A stretch of 64,000 nt of DNA from Nocardia uniformis NBRC 13702 (GTDB taxonomy: Bacteria; Actinomycetota; Actinomycetes; Mycobacteriales; Mycobacteriaceae). A program made the position numbers and the translations under genes. The stretch's first letter is position 1. Every line of letters begins with the position of its first letter. Below, one piece after another: positions 20,681-27,865 of the stretch. The stretch spans positions 50,366 through 114,365 of the forward strand of contig NZ_BDCE01000066.1 of the NCBI RefSeq assembly GCF_001613345.1, read 5' to 3'. The notes below the pieces were generated by a model. The model saw only the letters and a program-made list of their open reading frames with translations. It had not been told where the DNA came from and ran no database searches.

Positions 20681-21906
20681 GTTTGCCCATGACGGCAGAA
20701 TTCACCGGCTGGCACGTGCTGGCCGAGTTCGGTGGTGTCGACCCACAGCTGTGTGACGACCTCGAACGACTCGAAGCTGCGCTCCGAAAATCGTTGGTCG
20801 CCGCGGGGGTGACCATTTGCGATGTGGTGCACAAGCAGTTCGAGCCGCAGGGCGTCACCATTCTGGCGCTGCTGGCGGAGTCGCATGCCTCCATCCACAC
20901 CTATCCCGAATCCGGCGATATCTTCGTCGACGTATTCACTTGCGGCAGTATCGGTGCCGGCGCCACCCAGGCCGTCGAACTATTGCAGCGGGAGCTGTCG
21001 CCCGGATCGGTGAATATGGAGGTCATCCAGCGCGGCCACACGTCGCGCCGGATCCATGAGCCGGTGGGCGAGGGCCTGACCCGGGTGTGGGATATGTCGG
21101 AGGTGATCGTCGATACGAACACCCCGTACCAACACATGGTCATCGCGAAGACCGAACAGGGCATCAGCCTGTTCTCCGATGAGGACCGCCAGTCCACCGA
21201 GTTCTCCCAGCTCACCTACCACGAGGCCATGCTGGTCCCGGGTTATGCGCTGGCCGAGAAGCTGGACAAGGTGCTCATTATCGGTTCCGGTGAGGGCGTC
21301 GCCTCGCAGATGTCGGCGGCGGCGGGCGCGACGCTCGTCGATCACGTCGATATCGACCAGCTCGAGGTGGAGCTGTGCGCGCAGCACCTCCCCTACGGCT
21401 ACACCTCGGCCGATCTGGCCGAGGCGGTCGCGCAGACCGGCCCGATCAAGATGCACTACGCCGACGGCTGGGACTTCCTGGCCAATGCGGAAGCGACCGG
21501 CGTGCGCTACGACATGATCTGTATCGACCTGCCCGACGAGCGGGTCGAGGACGCGCAGCACAACCGCCTGTACGAGGATGATTTCCTCAACCGCTGCAAG
21601 GCGATTCTCGCCGACGGTGGCGTCCTCGCGGCACAGGCCGGTTGTCAGACCATGTGGCGCAACGAAACTCTCAAGCGTTCGTGGACCCGCTTCCACAATC
21701 TCTTCGAGACCGTCGTGCCCTACGTCAGCGACGAGCACGAGTGGACCTTCATCTTCGGTACCCCGAAGGCGATCGAGGATCCGGTCGCGAAGATGACCAC
21801 CACCCTCTCGACCCTGCCGTACCGGGCCGAGACCATCGACGAGCGCGCCATCATCCGCGGCGCGATCGAACCGCACGCCCTGCGCGTCGGCGCGAACGTC
21901 GGTTAA
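20677..21906 (+). CDS. Fused S-adenosylmethionine decarboxylase-spermidine synthase (SpeD-SpeE)
   Basis: This 409-residue bifunctional polyamine enzyme has two parts. Residues 8-128 are a prokaryotic SpeD: LAESHASIHTYPE contains the Glu68-Ser69 self-cleavage bond (Ser69 becomes the pyruvoyl cofactor) and His74, and DVFTCG contains the catalytic Cys89. Residues 133-409 are an aminopropyltransferase, with TPYQHMVI, the nucleotide loop IIGSGEGV (201-208), and CIDLPDE at the active-site Asp. SpeD would supply decarboxylated AdoMet directly to the synthase, which transfers the aminopropyl group to the diamine from the upstream decarboxylase. The GTG overlaps the previous stop by 4 bases; ATG at 20689 is an alternative. 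A terminator follows at 21926. Confidence 0.9.
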   Translation: MSLPMTAEFTGWHVLAEFGGVDPQLCDDLERLEAALRKSLVAAGVTICDVVHKQFEPQGVTILALLAESHASIHTYPESGDIFVDVFTCGSIGAGATQAVELLQRELSPGSVNMEVIQRGHTSRRIHEPVGEGLTRVWDMSEVIVDTNTPYQHMVIAKTEQGISLFSDEDRQSTEFSQLTYHEAMLVPGYALAEKLDKVLIIGSGEGVASQMSAAAGATLVDHVDIDQLEVELCAQHLPYGYTSADLAEAVAQTGPIKMHYADGWDFLANAEATGVRYDMICIDLPDERVEDAQHNRLYEDDFLNRCKAILADGGVLAAQAGCQTMWRNETLKRSWTRFHNLFETVVPYVSDEHEWTFIFGTPKAIEDPVAKMTTTLSTLPYRAETIDERAIIRGAIEPHALRVGANVG

Positions 21907-21925
21907 CCGCAACAGATTTCGCGAA

Positions 21926-21960
21926 GCGTCCCGCACGAATCTCCACGTCGTGCGGGGCGC
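21926..21960. terminator. Terminator of the polyamine operon
   Basis: A 13-bp stem (21926-21938 with 21948-21960, core CCCGCACGA, one G-U pair) and a 9-base loop lie between the convergent speD-speE and 21979 genes. Confidence 0.7.
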
Positions 21961-21978
21961 CTCACATTTCCGGGGTGT

Positions 21979-22761
21979 TCAGACCAGCTGAGGTTCGACG
22001 GTCCAGGCCGGAAGTGGCGGGGTCATCGGGTTGGCGGTCGGAATCCCGCCCGCCACCCGTGATTTCGGCAGCCACATCGAGATGATCATCGCGCTGCGGT
22101 CGAAGACCTTGCGCGCCCGCAACTGCGCGGGCAGCAGGTTGCCCAATGACGGCATCGTGGCGATCGCTCGTATCGACGCTTCGGCGGAGTCGACCGGATC
22201 ATCATCGGCGATCCGGCTCGCGACGGTGTGGATGGCGATCTGCCTCTCCTCCGGTTGATAGAGCAGCCACGCCGCGCCCAGTCCCTCGGCCCGCGCGGAG
22301 TCACGCACCGCGGGCCACACCTCCTCGAGCATCGCACGCGGATTCCCGCCCTCGAAGGTGAAGCGCTCGAACCGGTCCACGGCGTGCTCGGCGAGCGGGG
22401 TGAAGTTGTGCGCGCCCGCGACCCGCCAGATATGCCGATCAACCCCCAGGAAGAACGGCCGACTCCAGAACTTCACACCGGGCTCGAACTCCAACTCCTC
22501 GGCCGTAAAACGCCGGTACTCTTCCACATTCGCCCACGTATCGAACAAGTACCGACCACCGGTGAGCACCTCCCCGGTGACCGCGTCGTACCGAGTCGGC
22601 ATGTACTTCATGAGCATTCCCGTCCGGTCGTCCATGACTCGGCGCTCGATCTCCTGCTTATCGACCAGATCGCTCATCGACACCTCAGGGGCGACGGCGA
22701 AGTCGGAGGTGAATGCGGCGTCCGCCGCGATCGGACCGAGCTCGTACCCACGAATATCCAC
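21979..22761 (-). CDS. Conserved hypothetical protein, possibly two dimeric alpha/beta-barrel repeats; divergent from TetR
   Basis: 260 residues, soluble, no signal peptide. Two segments look like repeated ferredoxin-like (antibiotic-monooxygenase or EthD-type) units: MLMKYMPTRYDAV to about residue 115, and RFTFEGGNPRAMLEEVWP to IAIHTVASRI. This resemblance is by eye only. GTG at 22761 is supported by GAGAGG five bases upstream. The shared 107-base gap with the TetR gene contains palindromes matching a TetR operator, so this gene is the likely regulated target. A role in handling the TetR ligand is inferred. I do not recognise a named family. Confidence 0.6.
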   Translation of the reverse strand: MDIRGYELGPIAADAAFTSDFAVAPEVSMSDLVDKQEIERRVMDDRTGMLMKYMPTRYDAVTGEVLTGGRYLFDTWANVEEYRRFTAEELEFEPGVKFWSRPFFLGVDRHIWRVAGAHNFTPLAEHAVDRFERFTFEGGNPRAMLEEVWPAVRDSARAEGLGAAWLLYQPEERQIAIHTVASRIADDDPVDSAEASIRAIATMPSLGNLLPAQLRARKVFDRSAMIISMWLPKSRVAGGIPTANPMTPPLPAWTVEPQLV

Positions 22762-22810
22762 GATGACCTCTCAACTCTTTCGAACAAGCCAATGACCCTC
22801 CCGATGTTAT

Positions 22811-22861
22811 ATGAGCACTGCTCATTTTTCAATCGATGCTCATAATATGGGCACTGTATGA
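22811..22861. promoter_or_regulatory. TetR operator pair between the divergent genes
   Basis: ATGAGCA-C-TGCTCAT at 22811-22825 is a perfect 15-base palindrome. A second, degenerate copy (ATGGGCACTGTATGA) starts at 22847, and a lone half-site TGCTCAT lies at 22837-22843. Their position between a TetR-family gene and its divergent neighbour is typical of autoregulated TetR operators. Confidence 0.65.
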
Positions 22862-22868
22862 TCACGCC

Positions 22869-23531
22869 ATGCCGCCCGCCACCCGCCGCGACCGCCGTCG
22901 AATCGAAACCATCGCCGAGATCAAGGCCACCGCACTGCGACACCTGATCGCCGACGGCGTCGACGCCGTCTCCCTGCGGGCCATCGCCCGCGACCTGGGC
23001 ATGGCCTCCGGCTCGGCGTACAACTACTTCGAGACCCGCGAGGCCCTGCTGGCAGCCGTCGCCGTCGACCTGCGCGCCGACCTGGCGCGCGGCCTGGCCG
23101 ATGCCCGCGCCACCGCCGCCGATGCCCACGGGGAGCTGCTCGCGCACGGGACGGCGTACCGCGAGTGGGCACTGACTCATCCGAACGAATTTCGACTGAT
23201 CTTCAGCGCCGCCGCCCAGCACGCCGACGCCACCGGCGACTACGACCTCTGTCTCGGCTTGGTCGGTTTAGCGGCCACCGCCCGTCCAGCCGAAGGGGGT
23301 CACAGCTACGACTGGTCCGATATGAACATGGAGTTCACCGCCATCGCACGTGAACGATTCCCGGATCTGCAACCCACAACTCTCGCACTCGCACTACGCA
23401 TTTGGGGCCGAATGCACGGGCTGGTGACCCTGGAGATCGACGGCGTACTGCGACCCCAGATCTCCAATCCCGCGATGCTGTACCACGAAGAGTTGGAAGC
23501 GCTTTCGGCATCTCTCGGGCTGACGACCTGA
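22869..23531 (+). CDS. TetR/AcrR family transcriptional regulator
   Basis: 220 residues. A basic N terminus (ATRRDRRRIETIAEIKATAL) opens the TetR DNA-binding domain, with helix-turn-helix VSLRAIARDLGMASGSAYNY at about 37-56. Residues 70-215 are the ligand-binding half, of the WHG-type C terminus (AYREWALTHPNEFRLIFS). ATG at 22869 follows directly on the operator region, and the longer frame start at 22836 would overlap it, so 22869 is chosen. It probably represses itself and the divergent 21979-22761 gene. The ligand is unknown. Confidence 0.85.
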   Translation: MPPATRRDRRRIETIAEIKATALRHLIADGVDAVSLRAIARDLGMASGSAYNYFETREALLAAVAVDLRADLARGLADARATAADAHGELLAHGTAYREWALTHPNEFRLIFSAAAQHADATGDYDLCLGLVGLAATARPAEGGHSYDWSDMNMEFTAIARERFPDLQPTTLALALRIWGRMHGLVTLEIDGVLRPQISNPAMLYHEELEALSASLGLTT

Positions 23532-23616
23532 GCACCGCTCAGTCTTGCACCGGTCATCCCGTCACGGCGCCGCTAGACCGGCGACATTGTCACCGCCACC
23601 GGTTATCGTGAATTCC

Positions 23617-23958
23617 ATGGCTGCCCCCGCTCAACACCCCAACCCCACTGGTCCAGCGGCGCCCCCCACGGAACCGGCAGCTCTACGCGCGTCTCTCACC
23701 CCCACCCTCCGCGCCGTATTCGACAGCGAATGGGCCTACGTCATGGACGTCGCCAAGGAATCCAGATCCCTCACCGAGGTAAACGATCTCGTCACCAAAT
23801 GGCGATTCATCGCCGCCGATGAGGCACAGGACCCCGGCATCTATTTCCGGGTCCTGGCCAAGGCCGCCGAGATCGAAGCGCGTGGCGGCAACCCCGCCGG
23901 CCGCTCTATCGAGGATGTTCGGGAACTGATTGCGCAGCGACGACAGCAGACGAGCTGA
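23617..23958 (+). CDS. DUF6247-like protein, candidate antitoxin
   Basis: 113 residues. A Pro/Ala-rich N terminus (1-25) is followed by a helical region (LTPTLRAVFDSEWAYVMDVA, then VNDLVTKWRFIAADEAQDPG) ending in a charged helix (SIEDVRELIAQRR). The pattern fits DUF6247 proteins of Streptomyces and Nocardia, often found directly before a RelE/ParE-like ORF. Here such an ORF starts 4 bases after the stop. An antitoxin role is inferred from size and context; there is no recognisable DNA-binding motif. The start is the first ATG of the frame downstream of TetR. Confidence 0.55.
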   Translation: MAAPAQHPNPTGPAAPPTEPAALRASLTPTLRAVFDSEWAYVMDVAKESRSLTEVNDLVTKWRFIAADEAQDPGIYFRVLAKAAEIEARGGNPAGRSIEDVRELIAQRRQQTS

Positions 23959-23962
23959 CGCT

Positions 23963-24220
23963 TTGTACCGCATCGTCCACGACGAGGAGACGTACCCGCA
24001 GCTCGCAGCCTTGCCCACGGACTCTCTCGACTCCTATACCGAACTCATCGCCACCCTCGAAGTCGCGCCGTGGAACGGGAAGCCTCAGCATCCCAACAAC
24101 CCAGACGGCGCGGTCCGCTGTTGGGTGTTCACCTGGCCGCATGGATCCGGGCAAGTGATCTACCTAATCGACGACGGCCGACGGGAAGTCCATATCCTTC
24201 GCCTCCAGTGGTTCGGCTGA
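23963..24220 (+). CDS. RelE/ParE-like small protein, candidate toxin
   Basis: 85 residues from a TTG start: YRIVHDEETYPQLAALP, then a helix, and a beta-rich end (AVRCWVFTWPHG, GQVIYLIDDGRREVHILRLQ). The order of one N-terminal strand, helices and then three strands resembles RelE/ParE ribonuclease or gyrase toxins, and VHILRLQW matches the position of their last strand. Catalytic residues cannot be assigned. The TTG lies 4 bases after the DUF6247 stop, so translation is coupled. The frame also opens earlier, inside the upstream gene. Toxicity is untested. Confidence 0.5.
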   Translation: MYRIVHDEETYPQLAALPTDSLDSYTELIATLEVAPWNGKPQHPNNPDGAVRCWVFTWPHGSGQVIYLIDDGRREVHILRLQWFG

Positions 24221-24337
24221 CTTCATCTTGCCGACCGGCAATTGCAGATCGTCGGTACCAGCGGTGTGATTTCCGATCGAGCCTTGGACAAGTTGACCGA
24301 AGCGGGCATCCTCGGCCAGTCGCTGCCGCGGGCTTGA
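24221..24337 (+). other. In-frame open remnant after the toxin-like gene
   Basis: Directly after the stop at 24218-24220, and in the same frame, 38 codons remain open. They encode ADRQLQIVGTSGVISD and RALDKLTEAGIL before a TGA. The second part looks like the end of a winged helix-turn-helix, such as the tail of Fic-type proteins. There is no start codon with a ribosome site. It is probably a gene fragment or chance; low confidence. Confidence 0.2.
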
Positions 24338-24364
24338 CTTGGAGCGCACTCCAGGTCGTAGCGT
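24334..24364 (+). promoter_or_regulatory. MerR-type promoter of the aldo/keto reductase
   Basis: -35 TTGACT (24334-24339) and -10 TAGCGT (24359-24364) are separated by 19 bases instead of 17. The spacer holds the dyad TGGAG-CGCA-CTCCA (24340-24353). An overlong spacer with a centred dyad is the hallmark of promoters activated by MerR-family regulators through DNA distortion. No merR gene occurs in this window, so the activator would be encoded elsewhere. Confidence 0.7.
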
Positions 24365-24423
24365 CGAGCATCGTGAGCCTCGCTCACCATCGAATTCCGG
24401 TATTCACCAAGGAGGACTCCCGC

Positions 24424-25407
24424 ATGATCGCGACCAGGAAACTCGGCGAACTGACTGTTGGTGCGCAGGGGCTGGGCTGCATGGGGATGAGTTCGGCCTA
24501 TGGGGTGCGCGACAATGATGATGAGTCGATCGCCACCGTTCAGCGGGCATTGGATTCGGGTATCACGCTGCTGGATACGGCGAATGTGTATGGGCCGGAG
24601 ACCAATGAGCGGCTGATCGGGCGGGCTATCGCCGGGCGGCGCGATGAGGTGGTGCTGGCCACCAAGTTCGGCATTGTCTGGGGTGCGGACGGGTCGATGG
24701 GTGCGCGTGGTGACGCCACCTATGTGAAGCAGTCCTGCGATGCGTCCCTGGAACGGCTCGGGGTCGATCACATCGATCTCTACTACCAGCATCGCGTGGA
24801 TCCGAACGTCCCGGTCGAGGAGACCTGGGGTGCGCTCTCGGAGTTGGTGGCGGCGGGGAAGGTTCGCTACCTCGGTATCTCCGAGGCGTCGGCGGACACG
24901 ATTCGACGCGCGCACGCCGTACATCCGGTGACGGCGCTGCAGAGTGAGTGGTCGCTGTGGACTCGCGATATCGAGGCCGAAATCGCGCCCACCTGCCGGG
25001 AATTGGGGATCGGCATCGTGCCCTTCTCGCCGCTGGGTCGTGGATTCCTGACCGGTGCGATCACCGCCACCACCGATCTGCCCGCCGACGATATGCGTCG
25101 CCGACTCCCCCGCTTCGCCGACGGCAATATCGACAGCAATCTGGCCATTGTCGCCGCCCTGCGTGAGCTGGCCGACGAAAAGGGTGTCACCGCAGGGCAA
25201 CTCGCGTTGGCCTGGGTGCAGAGTCGCGGCGATGATGTGGTACCGATTCCGGGGACCAAGCGCCGCACCTATCTGGAGCAGAATGTCGGTTCACTCGACA
25301 TCACCTTGACAGCAGCCGATCTCGCGCGCATCGAGGCCGCCGCCCCCACCGATGCCATTGCGGGAGCTCGCTACCCGGAGGGGCTTGCCCGGGTAGCCGG
25401 GAAGTAG
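24424..25407 (+). CDS. Aldo/keto reductase
   Basis: 327 residues; an NADPH-dependent (beta/alpha)8 oxidoreductase that reduces aldehydes and ketones. The catalytic tetrad is visible: Asp in LLDTANVYGP with Tyr four residues on, Lys in LATKFG, and His in YYQHRVD. The C-terminal cofactor part contains IPGTKRRTYLEQNVGS. It is of the AKR11/AKR13 type (GLGCMGMS at the N terminus, Leu-rich ITLLDTA). ATG at 24424 follows AAGGAGG. The MerR-type promoter upstream suggests induction by an electrophile or metal signal. Substrate unknown. Confidence 0.9.
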   Translation: MIATRKLGELTVGAQGLGCMGMSSAYGVRDNDDESIATVQRALDSGITLLDTANVYGPETNERLIGRAIAGRRDEVVLATKFGIVWGADGSMGARGDATYVKQSCDASLERLGVDHIDLYYQHRVDPNVPVEETWGALSELVAAGKVRYLGISEASADTIRRAHAVHPVTALQSEWSLWTRDIEAEIAPTCRELGIGIVPFSPLGRGFLTGAITATTDLPADDMRRRLPRFADGNIDSNLAIVAALRELADEKGVTAGQLALAWVQSRGDDVVPIPGTKRRTYLEQNVGSLDITLTAADLARIEAAAPTDAIAGARYPEGLARVAGK

Positions 25408-25413
25408 GTCACG

Positions 25414-25452
25414 ACCGGCTCGGGTGCGCGAGCTCCGAGTATCCGAGCCGGT
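25414..25452 (+). terminator. Possible terminator of the aldo/keto reductase gene
   Basis: ACCGGCTCGG (25414-25423) pairs with CCGAGCCGGT (25443-25452) over 10 bp with a 19-base loop, starting 6 bases after the stop codon. Confidence 0.45.
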
Positions 25453-25631
25453 ACCGAAATCCACGCCGACGGCCGCGTATCCGACGGTAGCGGAGCGACA
25501 TCCACGGTCGTCGAGTTCACTCTGGCGGTCCGCTGGTCGCCATCGCGGTGCCGAAACGGCGTCGCTCGCCTCGGCGGCTGTCGGACCGGGCCACATTCCC
25601 TCCCGATAACGCTCCACGGGGTTGGTCGGCT

Positions 25632-25835
25632 CTAGCGGTCCAACTTTCCGGCCTGGATATCCCCGACGAACGAGTCCCACACCGCGCCACCGAAAACCAG
25701 CGCCGGGCCATCGGGGTTCTTCGAGTCCCGCACGCCGACCATGCCCGTCGCAAGGTGAGCAGCTTCCACGCACTCCCCTCCCGCAGTGCTGCGACTCGAC
25801 TTGAACCACTTAGCCTCGGACAGGTCGATGCTCAC
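25632..25835 (-). CDS. DUF397 domain-containing small protein
   Basis: 67 residues covering one full DUF397 domain: WFKSSRSTAGGECVEAA, then VGVRDSKNPDGPALVF and WDSFVGDIQAGKLD. In Streptomyces and Nocardia DUF397 proteins are encoded next to Scr1-type XRE regulators and are thought to act as their partner, in a toxin-antitoxin-like or signalling pair. Its ATG overlaps the stop of the upstream regulator gene in ATGA, so the two are made together. Confidence 0.9.
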   Translation of the reverse strand: MSIDLSEAKWFKSSRSTAGGECVEAAHLATGMVGVRDSKNPDGPALVFGGAVWDSFVGDIQAGKLDR

Positions 25836-26719
25836 TCGCCGTACTCCTTCGCTATCGCCAGCACAAGTTGCCTGGTCTCTTCCGAATCCAACGCTACACG
25901 GCTGATCTCGGCAAACGCATCCTTGTAACGCTCTACCTCAGCCTCTCGTTCGAGGTACAGGTCACCGGCATATTCCTCCACGAAAACAATAGGGGGCTCG
26001 ATCAATCCGGTTGCGGGGAGTTTGGGGAATGACAGCAGTACGAACGAGCCGACAGTGGGACCGAGGTGCGCTGAGGCGTTGAACGGGATCGCTCGGATCG
26101 AGACGTTGGGAAGCTTCCCCACATCCGCAAGCCGCCGGAGTTGCTCGACCATTACGGCAGTTCCGCCCACCTGATCACGAAGCACCGCCTCCCAGAGGAT
26201 GACGTCCACTCGAAAATCAATGTCCTCCAAGCGGGCTTGCCTTCGGATGGCCACCTCGACACGCTTATCAACCTGCTCTGGTGGCATGTTGGGGTGTTGG
26301 GTCCATTCGATGGCGCGCCGATACCCAGGCGTCTGAAGCAGACCAGGAACAATGGCGACTTTCCACGCCGTCAGCCTTCGGGCAGCTTCCTCCAGACCGA
26401 GATAATGGTCGAATCCCGCCCGCATCTCGTCGGCGTAGGCACGCCACCAACCGCCGCCCGATCGTTGGGCATCACGCACCTCACGAGCCAAGTCCAGCAA
26501 TACAACCCGTTTGCCGTCAGTCGCTTTGTATCCGTCGCACAAGGCATTGATGTAGAGGTCAGACACTTTGGTCGGTAGCCCGTCCTCCATTCGACCGATT
26601 GTCTGTGGGGAAACCCCGATAATCCGTCCCGCCGCAGTCTGATTCAACCCGGCCGCTTCTCGGAGATTGTGCAACTCGCGTCCAAGTGCCCGCCGCGCGA
26701 GCGTTGATCCGGTCACCAT
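25832..26719 (-). CDS. Scr1-family XRE regulator (HTH plus DUF5753)
   Basis: 295 residues. The N-terminal helix-turn-helix (about 8-62) includes LREAAGLNQTAAGRIIGVSP. Residues 100-290 are DUF5753: YLGLEEAARRLTAWKVAIVP, GLLQTPGYRRA, then FVLLSFPKLPATGLIEPPIV and YLEREAEVERYKDAF. The usual partner, DUF397, follows in ATGA overlap. Such pairs regulate development or antibiotic-related genes in Streptomyces; the target here is unknown. ATG at 26719 (MVTGSTLARRALG) places the HTH as in homologues; the longer frame to 26863 has no family similarity. It is divergent from two small ORFs. Confidence 0.9.
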   Translation of the reverse strand: MVTGSTLARRALGRELHNLREAAGLNQTAAGRIIGVSPQTIGRMEDGLPTKVSDLYINALCDGYKATDGKRVVLLDLAREVRDAQRSGGGWWRAYADEMRAGFDHYLGLEEAARRLTAWKVAIVPGLLQTPGYRRAIEWTQHPNMPPEQVDKRVEVAIRRQARLEDIDFRVDVILWEAVLRDQVGGTAVMVEQLRRLADVGKLPNVSIRAIPFNASAHLGPTVGSFVLLSFPKLPATGLIEPPIVFVEEYAGDLYLEREAEVERYKDAFAEISRVALDSEETRQLVLAIAKEYGE

Positions 26720-26843
26720 CTCGTTAGCCTCACTATCGGATGACGTGGATTCTGGAAGCCTCCAGGACGGGGGCACCCGCAATGGAAGGCTGGCAAAACT
26801 ATTGGGGAATGGGTGGTCTGGTGATTCCAACCGAGCGTGAATT

Positions 26844-26855
26844 CGAGTGTACTCG
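26844..26855. promoter_or_regulatory. Possible operator in the Scr1 divergent gap
   Basis: CGAGT-GT-ACTCG is a perfect 5-bp inverted repeat in an AT-richer stretch between the divergent XRE gene and the 26948 ORF. Its position fits an autoregulatory site; the length is modest. Confidence 0.3.
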
Positions 26856-26947
26856 TTCTGCATTCATAAGCCGGAGGTCCCGCAACATTGGAGAGCGGAC
26901 TAGCCATCGGAAACTCCAAACCCCAAGAAGCAGACCGGGAGATGCTC

Positions 26948-27196
26948 ATGAGCACCGTTGCCGCGCAGCTCGACCACTCAGAACTCCCGACGGTGGAGAT
27001 GACGGTGGAGCGTGCCAGACACGACTTGGATGCCCATCACTCGTGCCCGATTGCGGTGTGCCCGAGAAAGGTCCAGGCCAAAGCGGTGCTGGCTGCCCGC
27101 GAGAGAGGACCCGGACCGACCCCTCCTCCGGTTCCATCCGGATGGATCTCCGGATGCTGCTGGAGCGGGATGGTGGGCTATGCCACCCGCAAATAA
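26948..27196 (+). CDS. Small hypothetical protein
   Basis: 82 residues starting MSTVAAQLDHSELPTVEMTV, with GGGAG six bases before ATG 26948. A helical N-terminal half contains DAHHSCPIAVCPRKVQAKAV, with two Cys and two His close together that could bind a metal; a Pro/Gly/Trp/Cys-rich end follows. The 3' 17 bases overlap the next small gene. Similar short ORFs commonly lie opposite Scr1-type regulators in Nocardia. No function is assigned. Confidence 0.45.
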   Translation: MSTVAAQLDHSELPTVEMTVERARHDLDAHHSCPIAVCPRKVQAKAVLAARERGPGPTPPPVPSGWISGCCWSGMVGYATRK

Positions 27197-27449
27197 TCTT
27201 CCGTCCTGGGCCAAACCCGGTGGCAAGGTTGTCGAGCTTTCGCAGACTCGGGGAATTGTGCTCAATCGGGCCAGGATCAAGGAAATTACCGATAGCGAGA
27301 TCGTGCTGTGGGGAGAGCAGCGGTATCGAATCAGTTCGATGCGGGCCGCCGAACATTCCGAGCAGGTTGTATTCACTCGCCGGAACCCGTACCTCCCGCT
27401 GTGCGAAACGCGGCTCGCCAGCCCTGGTCACCCCGACGCTATTTCATGA
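27180..27449 (+). CDS. Small hypothetical protein, basic beta-rich
   Basis: 89 residues starting MPPANNLPSWAKPGGKVVEL at ATG 27180, preceded by a GGGATGGTGGG stretch. The first 60 residues look like a small beta-barrel (GKVVELSQTRGIVLNRARIK, SEIVLWGEQRYRISSM). The start lies inside the end of the previous ORF, suggesting coupled translation. No family recognised. Confidence 0.45.
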   Translation: MPPANNLPSWAKPGGKVVELSQTRGIVLNRARIKEITDSEIVLWGEQRYRISSMRAAEHSEQVVFTRRNPYLPLCETRLASPGHPDAIS

Positions 27450-27515
27450 AATGCACCGATACAGGCTGCTTTTCGACTTCCCGATCTCACCCACTCGATA
27501 GCGAGAGGTTCGATA

Positions 27516-27722
27516 ATGAGCAAAGCCAAGCATTCGGTCCGATACCGTCGCCGCGAGCTCATGCTGTGCTGGGGCATGGTGGCGCTGATCGTTCTTGTGG
27601 GCGGTCTGCTACAGCCACTTGTGGGCGGTGGCGTGATGAGCGGGCTGATTGTCGCCGCGCTGGCAGGTCTCCCGGTCAAGCTTTACACCCCCGTACAGAT
27701 TGCACCTCGACATCGGGCGTAG
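27516..27722 (+). CDS. Small membrane protein
   Basis: 68 residues. A basic N terminus (MSKAKHSVRYRRREL) is followed by two hydrophobic helices, about 16-35 and 38-56, and a short polar tail. GAGAGG lies seven bases before the ATG. It is predicted to be an integral membrane hairpin with the N terminus inside. It belongs to the run of short genes between the Scr1 pair and the DUF4132 gene; function unknown. Confidence 0.5.
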   Translation: MSKAKHSVRYRRRELMLCWGMVALIVLVGGLLQPLVGGGVMSGLIVAALAGLPVKLYTPVQIAPRHRA

Positions 27723-27865
27723 CAGGCCGTCAGCGACCTCGAATTCCTCCCGCCGCCGCGCGATCTGAATTCCCCTCCGCTGTCGTGAAATGGCCGTTCA
27801 CCGGCCCTGTCGGTACGGATGACTACAGTCGGTCACGAATCATCAAGTACGACATGAGGGAATCG

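Noticed and set aside
27308..27865. 186-codon N-terminal extension of the DUF4132 frame
   Set aside because: It overlaps two small ORFs in other frames, has no similarity to the family, and a good ribosome site precedes ATG 27866.
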